Assembly: GCA_963930655.1 (NCBI GenBank)
Contig: OZ005605.1
Location: forward strand, 22,761,501-22,825,500
Length of the DNA stretch: 64,000 nt
Origin: Myrica gale
Lineage: Eukaryota > Streptophyta > Magnoliopsida > Fagales > Myricaceae
Reading direction: 5' to 3'
This document shows, piece after piece, positions 12,401 to 23,277 of the stretch. The position numbers were made by a program, and so were the translations under genes. The notes under the pieces are model-generated. The model was not told the origin of the DNA, searched no databases, and saw only the letters and a program-made list of their open reading frames with translations. How positions within the stretch are numbered: position 1 is the first letter of the stretch; each line of letters begins with the position of its first letter.

Positions 12401-15400
12401 CAGTCAAGGTTGAGGATGTAGGGTGCATTTGTGAGAACTGCAGACACCCTAACCTGTTCGAATCCAGATCTTCAAGTATTATTTTCCCATGTTAATCGAT
12501 AATCATGTGGAAGTATATATGACAACATTTTTTTTTTGATAAGTATATATGAGAACCTACCAGAGCATTTTCAGCACCCGCTTTCTTGTGGTGTTGGTAG
12601 CCTGGTCTCTTCTCTCTGGAGACATAAACTAGTCGAGGAAGTTCATTTCCCTCTATGTCATGAGCACCACTATGTCCAAGGAAAACCTGAAGAGGTTAAA
12701 AAAAGCTATATGTGAAATATCCTTATCGCACAGCTGTGAATCCCCATAAGAGAGCCTTTTGTACAAATGTAAGATCACATGTAGACCTATAGCTCATAGA
12801 AAATGAAGTAGGTCGACGAAAGGAAAAGAAGAACCAGTATCCACTCAGGAAGTATGATCACATAACTTCCAGAAAATGCCAAATAATCTATATGCTGCAG
12901 TGTTGAGCTCAAAATTCATATATCAAGATTTAATTTCGGGACAAAAGCTTAGTTTTTTTCAATATGTTAGATGCTTCCCAACATACAACAAGTGTAACAA
13001 CTAAATATTGCACAATTGACTGGCAGTTTAGACTGGAATATATTATAAGCTAGACTGACCTGAATCATGCCTGGGTGGTCACGGGTTTTATTTCCTGGCC
13101 AAGGTGTTCCATCTTCCATAGTCCAGCCTTCTTCCGGTGTTTTCTGGGCCTTTGCTACTAAAGCATTAATTCGCACTTTGTACTCTTCGTAATCTCTCTG
13201 CAACAAAAGTGAAGCTAACCTTGAGAGGTATGCCTTCATAATCGCATTACTAATTAATTCATTGCCACCATAAACCTAACATGCTATCTCATTCATGTGG
13301 TTAACGTATCAAAGTGGCATCAGTGATTGAGTTGTATCTGGGTCAGTCGCTTACCTTCATTGCTCTACGTTCCTTCACAAAAGATGGTTGCACTTTGTCC
13401 TTTAAGTAGTCAATCTTCTGTGCGAAGTAAAATTCAGGTGCACGGGGTTCAATAGTAAATTTTTTGCAGAATGGTACCCACTTCCTTGCAAAGTCAGCCG
13501 TTTCAACAAGAGATTCAAATGTCAGCATGGCAGCTCCATCATCAGACACATAGCAGGAGACTTTATCAACAGGGTAGTCCACGGCAAGGATGGATAGCAC
13601 AGTATTGGAAGTGATCAATGGTGGTTCTTTCATTGGATCAACAGTACTCACAAAGAAATCCACAGCAGCAAGCTCAGAGGGTTCACCTTCCCTTTCATAC
13701 CTGAAATGGCAGTGAATTAACCGTGTGTGAGAACTCATTAGTCTCACATCTTTGTTTACAATTTTGTTCCTGAAACTAGGTCCATTTGGGTGTGCTCCTT
13801 ATCATTCAGTACTTATATTTCTAATCCAGCCTAAGCCTACTAGATTGACATGTATGAAAAGAACTAAGTAAAACAACAACTGTGATTAGTTGCTTGCAAA
13901 CCACACTGAATTTTACCTTGCAGACAGCTCATCAATATATGTGTCCCTATTGATTGGAGACCATTTAGGGAACTGATCCAATACCCAAGAAAAAGCAAAC
14001 CAGATCTCACAAATAACGGAAGTGAGCCACAGACCATAAGCACTATCAACAGGATGTGTTATACGGTAATGAAAGAAGAGAGCCAATACGACGAGTCGCA
14101 TAATTATGACAATTCTGTATGGTGTGAGTTTACTGGATGGAATTGGAATAACACTTGAAAGTGTCTGTGCAGCATCTGGGGACCTGCGAAAGCAATCAGC
14201 AAATCTCATCAATGCATACAACTTCTTTGGGAGAAAAGTAAAGATTGATATACCAATGGAAATGGTCAAAAACATATATTTTCACAAATGCAAGGAATTT
14301 GCTCGTCTACCTTCAAAACAGATGCGTACTTAATTTTAATCACCTTTCATCCTCAGATTTACCTAGTAACCAGTTCAATCATAACCATAAATAAAATATT
14401 CATCCTTTAAACCATTGAAAGAAGCTTTAAGCAACAAATGAATTAGGTAAGAGTATTTTCGAAAGGAAAAAACGTTCATTCAAGGAATCCTTTTGAGGAA
14501 CTTACATTAGTTAACCTACACAAAAACATAAGCTCTTCTACATATGTTATCTATTAACCGTGCTGATTTTGTTGGAGTATAATTTGCACTTACTGTTTCT
14601 CTTCCATCTGCTGCTCAGGTGGAATCTGATCCTCCTTTTCTGCCTTAATTTCAGGCTTAGTCGCAGCCTTTTTCTTTTTGTTCTTCTTATCCTTCCAACT
14701 CTCCACTCTGTTCTTCCAGATTGGATTCCCAGATTCATCATTGAGTTCTTCAAGGTAATACCAGTTACATAGTCATCAGATATACCGAAATTAACAAAAA
14801 GAGTCATATAATACAAGATATCAATAGTACTCACCACTATCCACGGTAGACACACTACTGACATGTCTAGCATGAACTCCAACATCCTGCACCAAGGAAG
14901 ATGAATGATACTAAGCTGGCAACATCCTGACATTCTCAGAATGTATTTAAAAGATTGATGTCCAATGACCATCAGATGGACAAGGGTTTTCAACTCAAAT
15001 CCTCAAAGTTATAAATCATACCACTTCTTTCGCCCTAGTTGTAGGTATAATAGAGATAGATCATAATTGACATTCTTACCTGAGAGTTATTGAGGTGAGC
15101 AGCCATTGTGGATCGATTGCCTGATACATTTAGTTCAGCATCATCAATTGATTTTTCTAGAGAATTGATCATCGCACTATTGGCTTAGGATTTTAATTCA
15201 AGAGGCCCAAAACGAAAGCAATCAGTAGACTTTGTAATAGAGAAGACAGAACAATCAAGATTCGAGCAGCATTTTTTTTTTTAAGAAATAATCTATAGCT
15301 GCTGATATGTCCCTCCATATAAGCTCAACATCATTTTTCTGAATTAGGAGGAGAAAATAGAGAACAAAAGAGTTGCTTATAATTATTATGAAAGAAATCA

Positions 15401-15764
15401 CTTTCATTAAAATTCTGTTTTTCTTGCACTTTGATCATCTATTGATGTTGCCAATCTAGCCTATATATTACGAAATTTTTACATGATTGTCTGTCTCATT
15501 AAAAAGAAGAAACAAGACACCAACCCTTCAAACAGTCGCATTTTTACTATCAAAAGTAAAGTTGAACCAGAAATTTCGAGAGTTACCTTCATACGAAGTA
15601 GCACACCGCAGGCATGCTTTCCGGCCTTCCTTAATCTCATACTCAACACAGGCCTTACAAATGGAGAAGTTTCATTCATGGCATGCCACAAACACCTCCC
15701 CATTGCCATTGACCTCAACCTGCTCACCGCAAGAGTTGCAAAGTGGAACTCCGGACTCCATCAT
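9484..15764 (-). CDS. CESA8: Cellulose synthase A catalytic subunit 8 (secondary wall), with a premature TGA at codon 31
   Basis: Thirteen exons were assigned by homology and splice sites: 15764-15587, 15156-15080, 14886-14835, 14747-14594, 14183-13917, 13700-13355, 13197-13060, 12686-12561, 12453-12241, 11759-11498, 11412-11213, 10942-10589 and 10071-9484. They total 2,955 bases (984 codons plus stop), against 985 residues for Arabidopsis CESA8/IRX1. The protein has the N-terminal zinc finger, two N-terminal membrane helices, the glycosyltransferase signatures VSDDGAA, LDCDHY, SVTED and QVLRW, six C-terminal helices and the usual SIDC ending. CESA8 acts with CESA4 and CESA7 in the plasma-membrane rosette that makes xylem secondary-wall cellulose. 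The oddity is that codon 31 (15674-15672) reads TGA where the family has the fourth zinc-finger cysteine, and codon 34 reads Ser where Pro is usual. Everything downstream is open. The allele is therefore null or N-terminally truncated, or the base call is wrong. Start chosen at the first of two ATGs (MMES), as in Arabidopsis. Confidence 0.93.
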
Positions 15765-17675
15765 GGTGGTTTCACTTCCCTATTCTTTGGAGATCCAACT
15801 TGACCCTTGGAAGGTGTCTCCCTATTCTTCTCAATTTGTGTTTCTTTGTTGGCTTTATACGAATAACCCTAACCCGCATAGTGTGAGCTGGTCTTTGTGA
15901 GAGGGTGGCGCAAGCATTTTTGTAATATTGAGAAAGGGTGGAGGGTGGTGGTTGGAAGGGCCTGTAGGTTGGGGTGTTAGTGTCATTGATCTGCACAGAG
16001 AGAGACAGAGAGAAAGAGAGATGAGAAGCAACGTCTATTTTTTCCGGTTTACAGAAACAGGAACTTGAAATTTTGCGGGAAGTCGAAGGAAGGTTTCGGT
16101 TGGGCTGGGTACATCTTTAACTAACCAACCTTGCAGTCAATTGTAAGGAAGACTACCCTCGGGTCCATGGCAATTGGCCAGCAGGACCAGAAGCGTCAAA
16201 GGTGAAAATGCCATTGGTCATGCTGTTTAGGCGTCTTGGCCGCGTTACAGTATGCCTAAACCGAACCTGAAACAGAGAAATTGCTAGCTGTAGTTGTGGG
16301 ATTTCTGGTTCCAAGTCTACAAGTACAAAAAAGTTAAAGATGCAGCCCAACATTATTCATCACCACGGTTTGAATGGTCATAAACGCTAAATGATCCTCT
16401 CAGGTCATGGCGACAACTGACAAGCATCTATCTAATTTGCAAACAATCTTCTCAAATTCCTCCACTAAAAGAGGTTTGATTATTTTGACTCTTTGACAAA
16501 GCTCCCGGCAATTTTTTGGTTGGTCCCTTTGCAATGTTGTTTTCATCATCTTCTTCGTATAATTTAGTTATGTTTTTCCAAATTTCCAGCAGTGAACAAA
16601 GAGGGATCCGTCCAACAGTTCAGAGTCTCACACGCTGGTGACCAACATCTAATTCGTTTTTCGACATGTTTGTTTGCCGTAGCCAAGCTTCATCCAATAG
16701 GCATAAAAAAACTGATTGAATCTGTTCGTAGTAGATTTCGGTTAGTCATAGCAGCTTCTGATGAGATATTTCCCGATTGATCTCAGCAAATCTACGATTG
16801 GTTCTTTCCTCATCCCCCAAAATTCGAGTCCCTCTGCGATTTATATCCTATCTTGTATGATTCTGTCAATTCGAGTAACATCCACGTTGAAGTTATCCGA
16901 ACAGTGCGGCGGAGTCTCCCACATTGTGAGAGCTGCAAACCACCTGGTGACGCACCCATGACAGGAGAATATAAGGAATCTGCCACAACAGAGAGCAGCA
17001 ACGCCCACCAAGGGAATAGATAGTTATCCACTGAAAATATCTTGATGAAGGACTTGCAAAGAAGGCGGCTGCAGAGCAGGATGCCATGTAAAGGCGTACA
17101 TCTTTAGATTGTGCAGGTGCCCGAATTGATAATAACAAATTCTTCGGACTATCATGATATTTTCATATTGATAGATCTTGATAAAGCTAGAAATGTACGG
17201 CAATTTACGGCCAGAAACTGTAATTAAATCGAGTGATGTTTGGTAGAACTCGGAAAAACCCGGCTGGATTGAGTATACAAGCTATATAAACCTAAAAATT
17301 ACATCATCATGTCATAAAAAAGGTGAACCAAAAACGCACTCATAGTTCTACCAGAACCTCAAATGTTCGATGGGCCTAAAAAAATTGGAAAGAAAGAAAC
17401 CTAGCGACATTACATTAGGCATGCGTGAAGGTCAAGGTGTTACTGATATGCCCTCAAACTGGCGGCTGCAACAGGCTTTAGCAAAAAAGCAAGATCCCTG
17501 CCGAGTTGCTTTCGGATAACAAATATTTCAGGTCTCACAGAATGAAGCATGTTCTACGGCATACAAAGAATGCTTATGCAACAACCCGTAGATTATCTTC
17601 CACTAAGCGAGAAAAGGGTTTGTCCTCCAATGTTGGGGAGATCCATCCACAAAGTAAATGATACGTAGCTTTCAT
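15765..17675. other. Spacer upstream of CESA8; no recognised gene
   Basis: The first 300 bases are the presumed CESA8 5' UTR and core promoter, GA-rich near 15995-16025. The rest has only short overlapping frames that I could not match to a family. A minus-strand frame at 16893-17138 has some protein-like composition but no motif I recognise. I see no transposon ends here. Confidence 0.5.
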
Positions 17676-20600
17676 CTATGACAAACAGACCTTAACCACT
17701 TTAGTTGCATCACAAACAACAAGGTTTTCTGATTCGGTTGGAGTGGTACAGAGCCAATTTACCTGCCAAGGTGTAAGCATACAAGATGAGAAGCTCCATA
17801 CAAACTAACATGAAGCAAGACGAGAAACTCGCATCCAGTATATTGAAGAGAAAATGTATTAAGAACTAACTTTTCTGCTCAGAGTGATATTCAAAGGTGG
17901 ATTGTTATTGCCATCAGTTTGCCCTCCATCTAGGTATTTGGACCAATCCCAGACCTTCAGGGACTTATCGTTTCCTCCTGATATAAGAAATTTTCCTTTC
18001 TCCCCAAACAGTGAAAATGCCCTACAGTTAATGCTAGTTAAGATACAAAAAATTTGTTTCCTTTCATTGCATCAAGGAAATTACTTGCACACAAGAGACA
18101 GCAGCAGTATGTCCACCAAACGAGTAATCGAAATGCAACCTCTTCTTTCCATTGTCATCTGAGTTTTCTACATCACCACTTGGAGCACTATCTTTTGACT
18201 TTGATTGAAATCCTTTCTGGGGTTTTGTAGAGCTTTTTGACCTCATTGCATCAAGCTCCCACTCAATATCAATAACATCAACAGCACCATCACCATCACC
18301 CCTTGCGATAGCACATATCTTGCCTAATTTATCTAACATATCCACTTCTGGAACTGCTAGTCATGAATAAAAGCAGGATTATAACATTGTCCGGTTTTAC
18401 CACTACTGTTCATGTCAGGCAAACCTGCAGGAGCAGAAGGAGGCAAGCGACAGGTGTTAAGGTCTATCCATCTATTGCAATTTTACTTTTTAGTATATTC
18501 AAAATTAATGCCAAATTAACACACTAATTCGTAAGAGGCTGTAAAGCTTTCAATTTTATTTTATTTTTATTTATTTTTTTTGGGTAAGCAAGTAAGATAT
18601 ATAGAGAAAGGACAAGAAAAAATACACGGGGAGAAACCCCAACACAGGTAGCAAAACCAAGACAAACAGGGCAACAACCCCTAACTAAGACTAAACAAAC
18701 CAGCCAAGAGACCTAGCCAGGGTCAACAAAGAACGACCAAAAGGAGCCACTACAGAAGGAAAAGTAGATAAACATACAACAGAGGAAAACAATCAACTAG
18801 CCCAGGACACAATATTAGAAATGCCCCATTTTGCTGCAATGTCCAGGTTAGCAGCAGAGGTAGGAACACTTTGGAGGAGGCAAATTTTAGCTCGGACAAG
18901 CCTAGAGACTTCCATCAGCACCCGTATCAATCTTCTCTTAGAACCACCATGAAGCCTTAAGTTCCTTTCTCTCCACAGCGTGTACACCAGCGCAGACAAA
19001 AAAATTCTCCTAATAGTAGCAATAAAAGAGTTGCCACTAAAGTTGAGGGAGGCCCAGGTAACAGTGTGATCCCAAGATAAACCAAATTCGAGACGCAAAC
19101 CTGCAATTGAAGAACAAATGATTCACAGATTCCTCAGCTTTCAATTTTATTCCTTATCAAGTAATTGTGGCTTTTTTTTTCGCAATCTCAACCAGTTGGA
19201 GCTTAATTGGCCTAGCACTTCACCATTTCCACCATAAATTCCGCTGATCATTAAATAGCTCACATGTGCACAAACTTCACTATCTGATGAAACAACTAAT
19301 ACTCTCACTACATCTTTAGGAGGCTGTAAATCAAAGGTCTGACAGTTAAAATGGAACTTATTATAGCTGAAATACCATTATGCGAACATTGTATTCTCCT
19401 ACCACATTATGAAATGTGAAAAAGTAGGCCATATTTCCTAAAAGATGTGAAACCGTACAAGCCGAGGCAGATAGTAAATTGTAAGATGGCTTCCATCATT
19501 AGTAGTTTTTTCTCGTCCAGCCAAAAATATCCGCCGATTATAAGTACTAAAAAAATATATTTGGCAGCTAATGGTCTTCAAGGGGAGACAATTTCGACTG
19601 CGTCAGGGCACAACGGAGATAGAGAGATGATATTACCAAAAAAAATAAAGATTAAGGAATACCTTCCCAAGGTCTCCAAGGAAGGAATTGTGCACTACCA
19701 CAAATCTAGAATACATAGTTAAGGTGACAGAAGTAAAAGAAAGGTCTCACAATATAAGAGAACATAACTCATTGAAAAAGAAGAAACAAGTATGAAAAAA
19801 TCTTTACAGAAATAAAAGAAGCAGAGGAAGAAAATTTGTTATAACCAATATTGACTTACATACATACAGTGCACAAGGGTGTTTTGACCTGCATATAGAT
19901 TGAAACAAGGGTGTTTTGGAAGAGCCAAGTATGAAGTGATTATTTGACATGAAATCACACACGAAGAGCAGTATCTTGCACTCTACAGCTACAGAGGGAC
20001 ATGCCAAAGAATACTAACATAGACAAACAGAACAATGAGTATTATTTGAACAGACTGAGGGACATGCTAATACATTTAACTAGCCCAGAAATAAATATAG
20101 AGCTAAATACTTAAATAGGCTGGAGTCAGAGTAAATTTAAAGGACAAATCGGGAATAAATTATTTATTGTACCTGCATAGACTTTATTGCAACCTTTTAG
20201 CTTCACAAATAGAAGTAAATAACAATACATCAGTGAATGCTTCAACAGTAAAAGTTAAACCATAGGAAGCATGACTAATATTTTACCTGATTTATCTCCT
20301 CTTTATTATAAGAATAACTCTCCAGTGGCTTCCAAGAGGTGGCCTCCAAAATAGGAAAGAAAACAAACATGTACCTTAGCAAGTATAAGATGTACGGTCA
20401 CTATGAACTCAAAAAGCAACAATACTCTACATGAAAAACTAGCTCTAAGAAATCAGAAATGCTTAAAAATAGCAAATAGGCAACATGTGCTCTGAGAAAG
20501 GAATACCATGTGCACATCAAAACACTTGACTTCCTTTCCTGAAGACACATAGATGATATCTTCGTTCCCCGAGTCAAGCAGCAATCATTACAAAGGATAA

Positions 20601-20808
20601 TAAGAAGAGCTTTGATTATGAACTAGATTGCAAACTCAATTACACACTTACAAATCCCAAAACTGCCCGAGTTTTAAGGAATTTACTGTGAACGACATAC
20701 TAACCTGACTTGAAGCATAACGATGAAATGGGTTCCTTCGCAACATCCATTATAACTTATAAGTTGCACATCTTTGCATCGCATATCAAACCAGCAAATG
20801 CAACCATC
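17676..20808 (-). pseudogene. Decayed WD40-repeat gene, WDR53-like
   Basis: Six exon-like blocks in minus-strand order match the plant WDR53-type WD40 protein (Arabidopsis At5g45760 as I recall it). 20808-20705 reads DGCICWFDMRCKDVQ. 20570-20507 reads GNEDIIYVSSGKEVKCFDV. 20343-20287 reads SWKPLESYSYNKEEINQ. 18424-18089 runs from GLPDMNSSG to VSCV. 18021-17871 reads AFSLFGEKGKFLISGGNDKS. 17762-17676 reads VNWLCTTPTESENLVVCD. The block is broken in several ways. About seven extra bases shift the frame near 20765. One base is missing after NPAFIH near 18362. The acceptor expected near 20571 lacks AG. No block matches the central repeats between 20287 and 19151, and the first exon is not found. 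The intron 18088-18022 would use a GC donor (GCAAGT). A LINE lies in the gap. The locus is most likely a pseudogene. Confidence 0.8.
18561..19135 (-). mobile_element. 5'-truncated LINE in the WD40 pseudogene, 16-bp TSD
   Basis: The 16-mer AGCTTTCAATTTTATT lies on both sides (18545-18560 and 19136-19151). On the minus strand the body ends in an A-rich tail with TAAATAAAA units at about 18561-18580. The coding part has the zf-RVT-like tail of plant LINE reverse transcriptases (AGVHAVERKEP in one frame, LVYTLWRERNLRLHGG in another). The body is about 575 bp, so the copy is heavily 5'-truncated. Because the TSD is exact, it looks younger than many neighbouring repeats. Confidence 0.87.
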
Positions 20809-22601
20809 CTATTTCGTCAAACTCTCGGAATCAGAACGATACAATAATGCAATAGAATCTTCAGGACTCAGTTATTTAATTATTTATGTGTCAAACATCA
20901 TTTTCCCAGAACAATGAGTACTGAGAAGATATTGATTTTTTCTTCCTCCTTATTTTTTTAATTTTTTGTTGCGTGGAGTTAAACTCACCAACTAATTCAT
21001 CTGCAAAAGTGAAAACTCAGCTCAACCAAAGTCGAGTAGTCAATTAATCAAATTGCGTTCTAAAAAAAATTTTAATATCAAAATCGTGTCACACAGCTCA
21101 TTCACAATATACATGACACGAATTTGATTGATGAATATTTATTAAGGGTGCAAATTGATAAGCTTTGATAGTTTGTGGACTTAATATGTCAAATGTGATA
21201 GTTTAGACCTCTATTTAAAATTATATTTATAGATAGATAAAAATAGATAATTTGATAAAAAGAAATATATTATGTTTAAATTATTTATTATAATTATTAT
21301 TATAAAAAAATTTAAGTCAATTATATTTACAAACAAAAAAAATTTCATAGAAAAATAATGTTTATCAATAATTCTAGGTTGTGTTTTAGCGCTAAAATTA
21401 TGGAGAGATTAAAATTTTAGTGTATTAGAATTGGTAAAAAGGTGAAGAGAACAACTATTTGAATAAATTTTTTATATTTTTATAATAAAAAATAATAATT
21501 TAATAGTAAAAGAGATTATATTATAAATATTTTATAAGGTCAAAATTTTGTAGATGATATTAGGCAAACGCATCCTTAAAGAAAGGGGTCCAATCCGAAA
21601 GTTCCCAACTCATGCAGCATTGGGGGACGCTCTGACATGATTGAAGAAAGCTGCTTTTGTCGGAGAAATCTAGCTCCTTTTCCCTCTGAAAGTTGACACA
21701 CATTAACTCATGAAGTACGGGGTGCTTCTTACCCAAGTGGAAAATAAAACGTGATCTTATTGTCATTTTCGAATTGCTGTCCATGGGAAAGAGCCTGCAT
21801 CTGCAAGCTGTCCACCTGTAGCAGCTTAAGCTATTTCGGATTGAACATTTCGCTTGGTGGCAAAGACAACACTGTGAAGTGTGAACGAAGGAGAGGAAAC
21901 TGTCAAGTGGATGATGATTATAGAAAGAGACCCACAAACAAATTGAAGAATGCTTCTCAGATCTGTTAAGAGAATAGACAGGAGACAGCTTCCGCATTGG
22001 AATATGGTAGTAGCTTAATGGGACCGGGGTCAATGAAATGTGAATGTGATTAATTCAGGGTTGAAAAGCTAGTACTATGACTGTAAGAGCTTACTATTTG
22101 TACAAATGTCCGAAGTTGGTTCAGTTGTTTTTCATGGTCCGACGAGTTTATCCTACCGTTCCTCTTTTTCTCACTTCAAGTAAAAAAAAAAAAGATGCGG
22201 CTTCCATCGTTTGTGTTGTCCTCCTCATGAACAGCACCAAGCTTGAGGTTTTGTTTTGGAATTGGTGATATCCTCATCAATTAAAAAGCGGAGCAGAGCA
22301 GATCAGATGATATACAACACCGGGTCATTCCTCATCGCCCCCCGTTTGTGACCCATTTGAATTGGACAAAACAGCCAATTGAAAAAGAAAAACCAACAAT
22401 CAAGGAAAAGAAAGACCAGAATTTTTTGTTTTGTGGAATTAACAACAACTCTGATAAATGCCCTGTCAGCCCAGATTACCCTATTCCTTAAGTCACATTA
22501 GGAACGAAACAAGAAAGAGAAGGCGAAAAATTAGATGGCATTTCCATGAGATACACTTCTACGATAAGTTAAGAGTAGCAGCTTCCTGCCTTCTAGTTGG
22601 C
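20809..22601. other. AT-rich spacer with a MITE
   Basis: This holds a MITE (21377-21575) and otherwise AT-rich sequence. A minus-strand open stretch at 21560-22033 lies downstream of the hypothetical gene at 22602-23159, and I cannot assign it. Sequence from about 22320 to 22601 is probably 3' UTR of that gene. Confidence 0.45.
21377..21575. mobile_element. MITE, about 200 bp
   Basis: The ends are imperfect inverted copies: GGTTGTGTTTT on the left and, reverse-complemented, GGATGCGTTTG on the right. The interior is AT-rich and carries an inverted form of the TATAATCTCTC phrase seen near 4.72 and 24.68 kb. The flanking triplets (CTA and TTA) are only an approximate duplication. Superfamily is uncertain, possibly PIF/Harbinger-like. 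Confidence 0.5.
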
Positions 22602-23159
22602 TTATCTGACAGTGCAGGCAACTGCATAAGCCCAAGACTTTAGATGCTCTTTCATGGCCATATTGTCCTTGAATGAAGGCATTCTGTTTCGAGGTTGACA
22701 TCCAAACCCTGGATGCCCAGATATTTCCACAAACGCCCAAGACCCAGAAACATCTTTCACATCAAGACCCAAATCAAGATCTAAGAGAAATCTCCTCCTC
22801 TGATATAAGTTTCTTTTGCTTCTTCTCCGTGTCCCCGCTCTCTCTTGCTTCTCTGTTGACCTTTGGGATTCCAGCGACTCCACTTCAACCGCATGGGATA
22901 TCTGGGGTTCGACTTTTGCAGCAAACTCACCGCATTTAGAGTACATAGGGACCAAATTCTCAGCACCTGGCAACTCATTGAGCTGATTTTGAAGGACCGA
23001 GCACGTAGGTCCCGCTAGTTTTCCTTTGGGAGATTCTTTGACATGGTCTTCTATGGAGATTTCGTCACTAGCGGAACCTGAAAACTGGTTTCCAGGTGAA
23101 AAGATGGTGGTGAAGAACCAGAGAGAGTCAAAGCTCTCTATGGCCCGTGACACATCCAT
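22602..23159 (-). CDS. Hypothetical plant protein of unknown function
   Basis: The frame of 185 codons runs from an ATG at 23159-23157 (MDVSRAIES) to a TAA at 22604-22602. I do not recognise the family. Visible features are a Ser/Glu-rich middle, a basic patch (RRRSKRNLYQRRR) at about 125-140 that could be a nuclear signal, an acidic-hydrophobic LLDLDLGLDVKD stretch, and a C-terminal helix-like segment (MKEHLKSWAYAVACTVR). The same frame stays open upstream for about 35 codons with a hydrophobic run (GSVIIILLLGL) but no ATG. A splice-acceptor-like TTTTCAATAG precedes it at about 23280, so a further 5' exon that would add a membrane anchor is possible. Composition and length argue that it is real. 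Confidence 0.6.
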   Translation of the reverse strand: MDVSRAIESFDSLWFFTTIFSPGNQFSGSASDEISIEDHVKESPKGKLAGPTCSVLQNQLNELPGAENLVPMYSKCGEFAAKVEPQISHAVEVESLESQRSTEKQERAGTRRRSKRNLYQRRRFLLDLDLGLDVKDVSGSWAFVEISGHPGFGCQPRNRMPSFKDNMAMKEHLKSWAYAVACTVR

Positions 23160-23277
23160 GAGAGATAGCTCGACAGAGCCAAGGAAACCCTGCAAGCTGC
23201 ATAAACCCAGCAGGAGTATAATGATTACAGAACCGAGGGAGCTCCGTGATTTGCTACGGTGTGTATTGTTGGATCGA

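Noticed and set aside
16893-17138. Minus-strand frame with protein-like composition
   Set aside because: No domain or family recognised and no supporting splice structure; overlapping frames are equally open.
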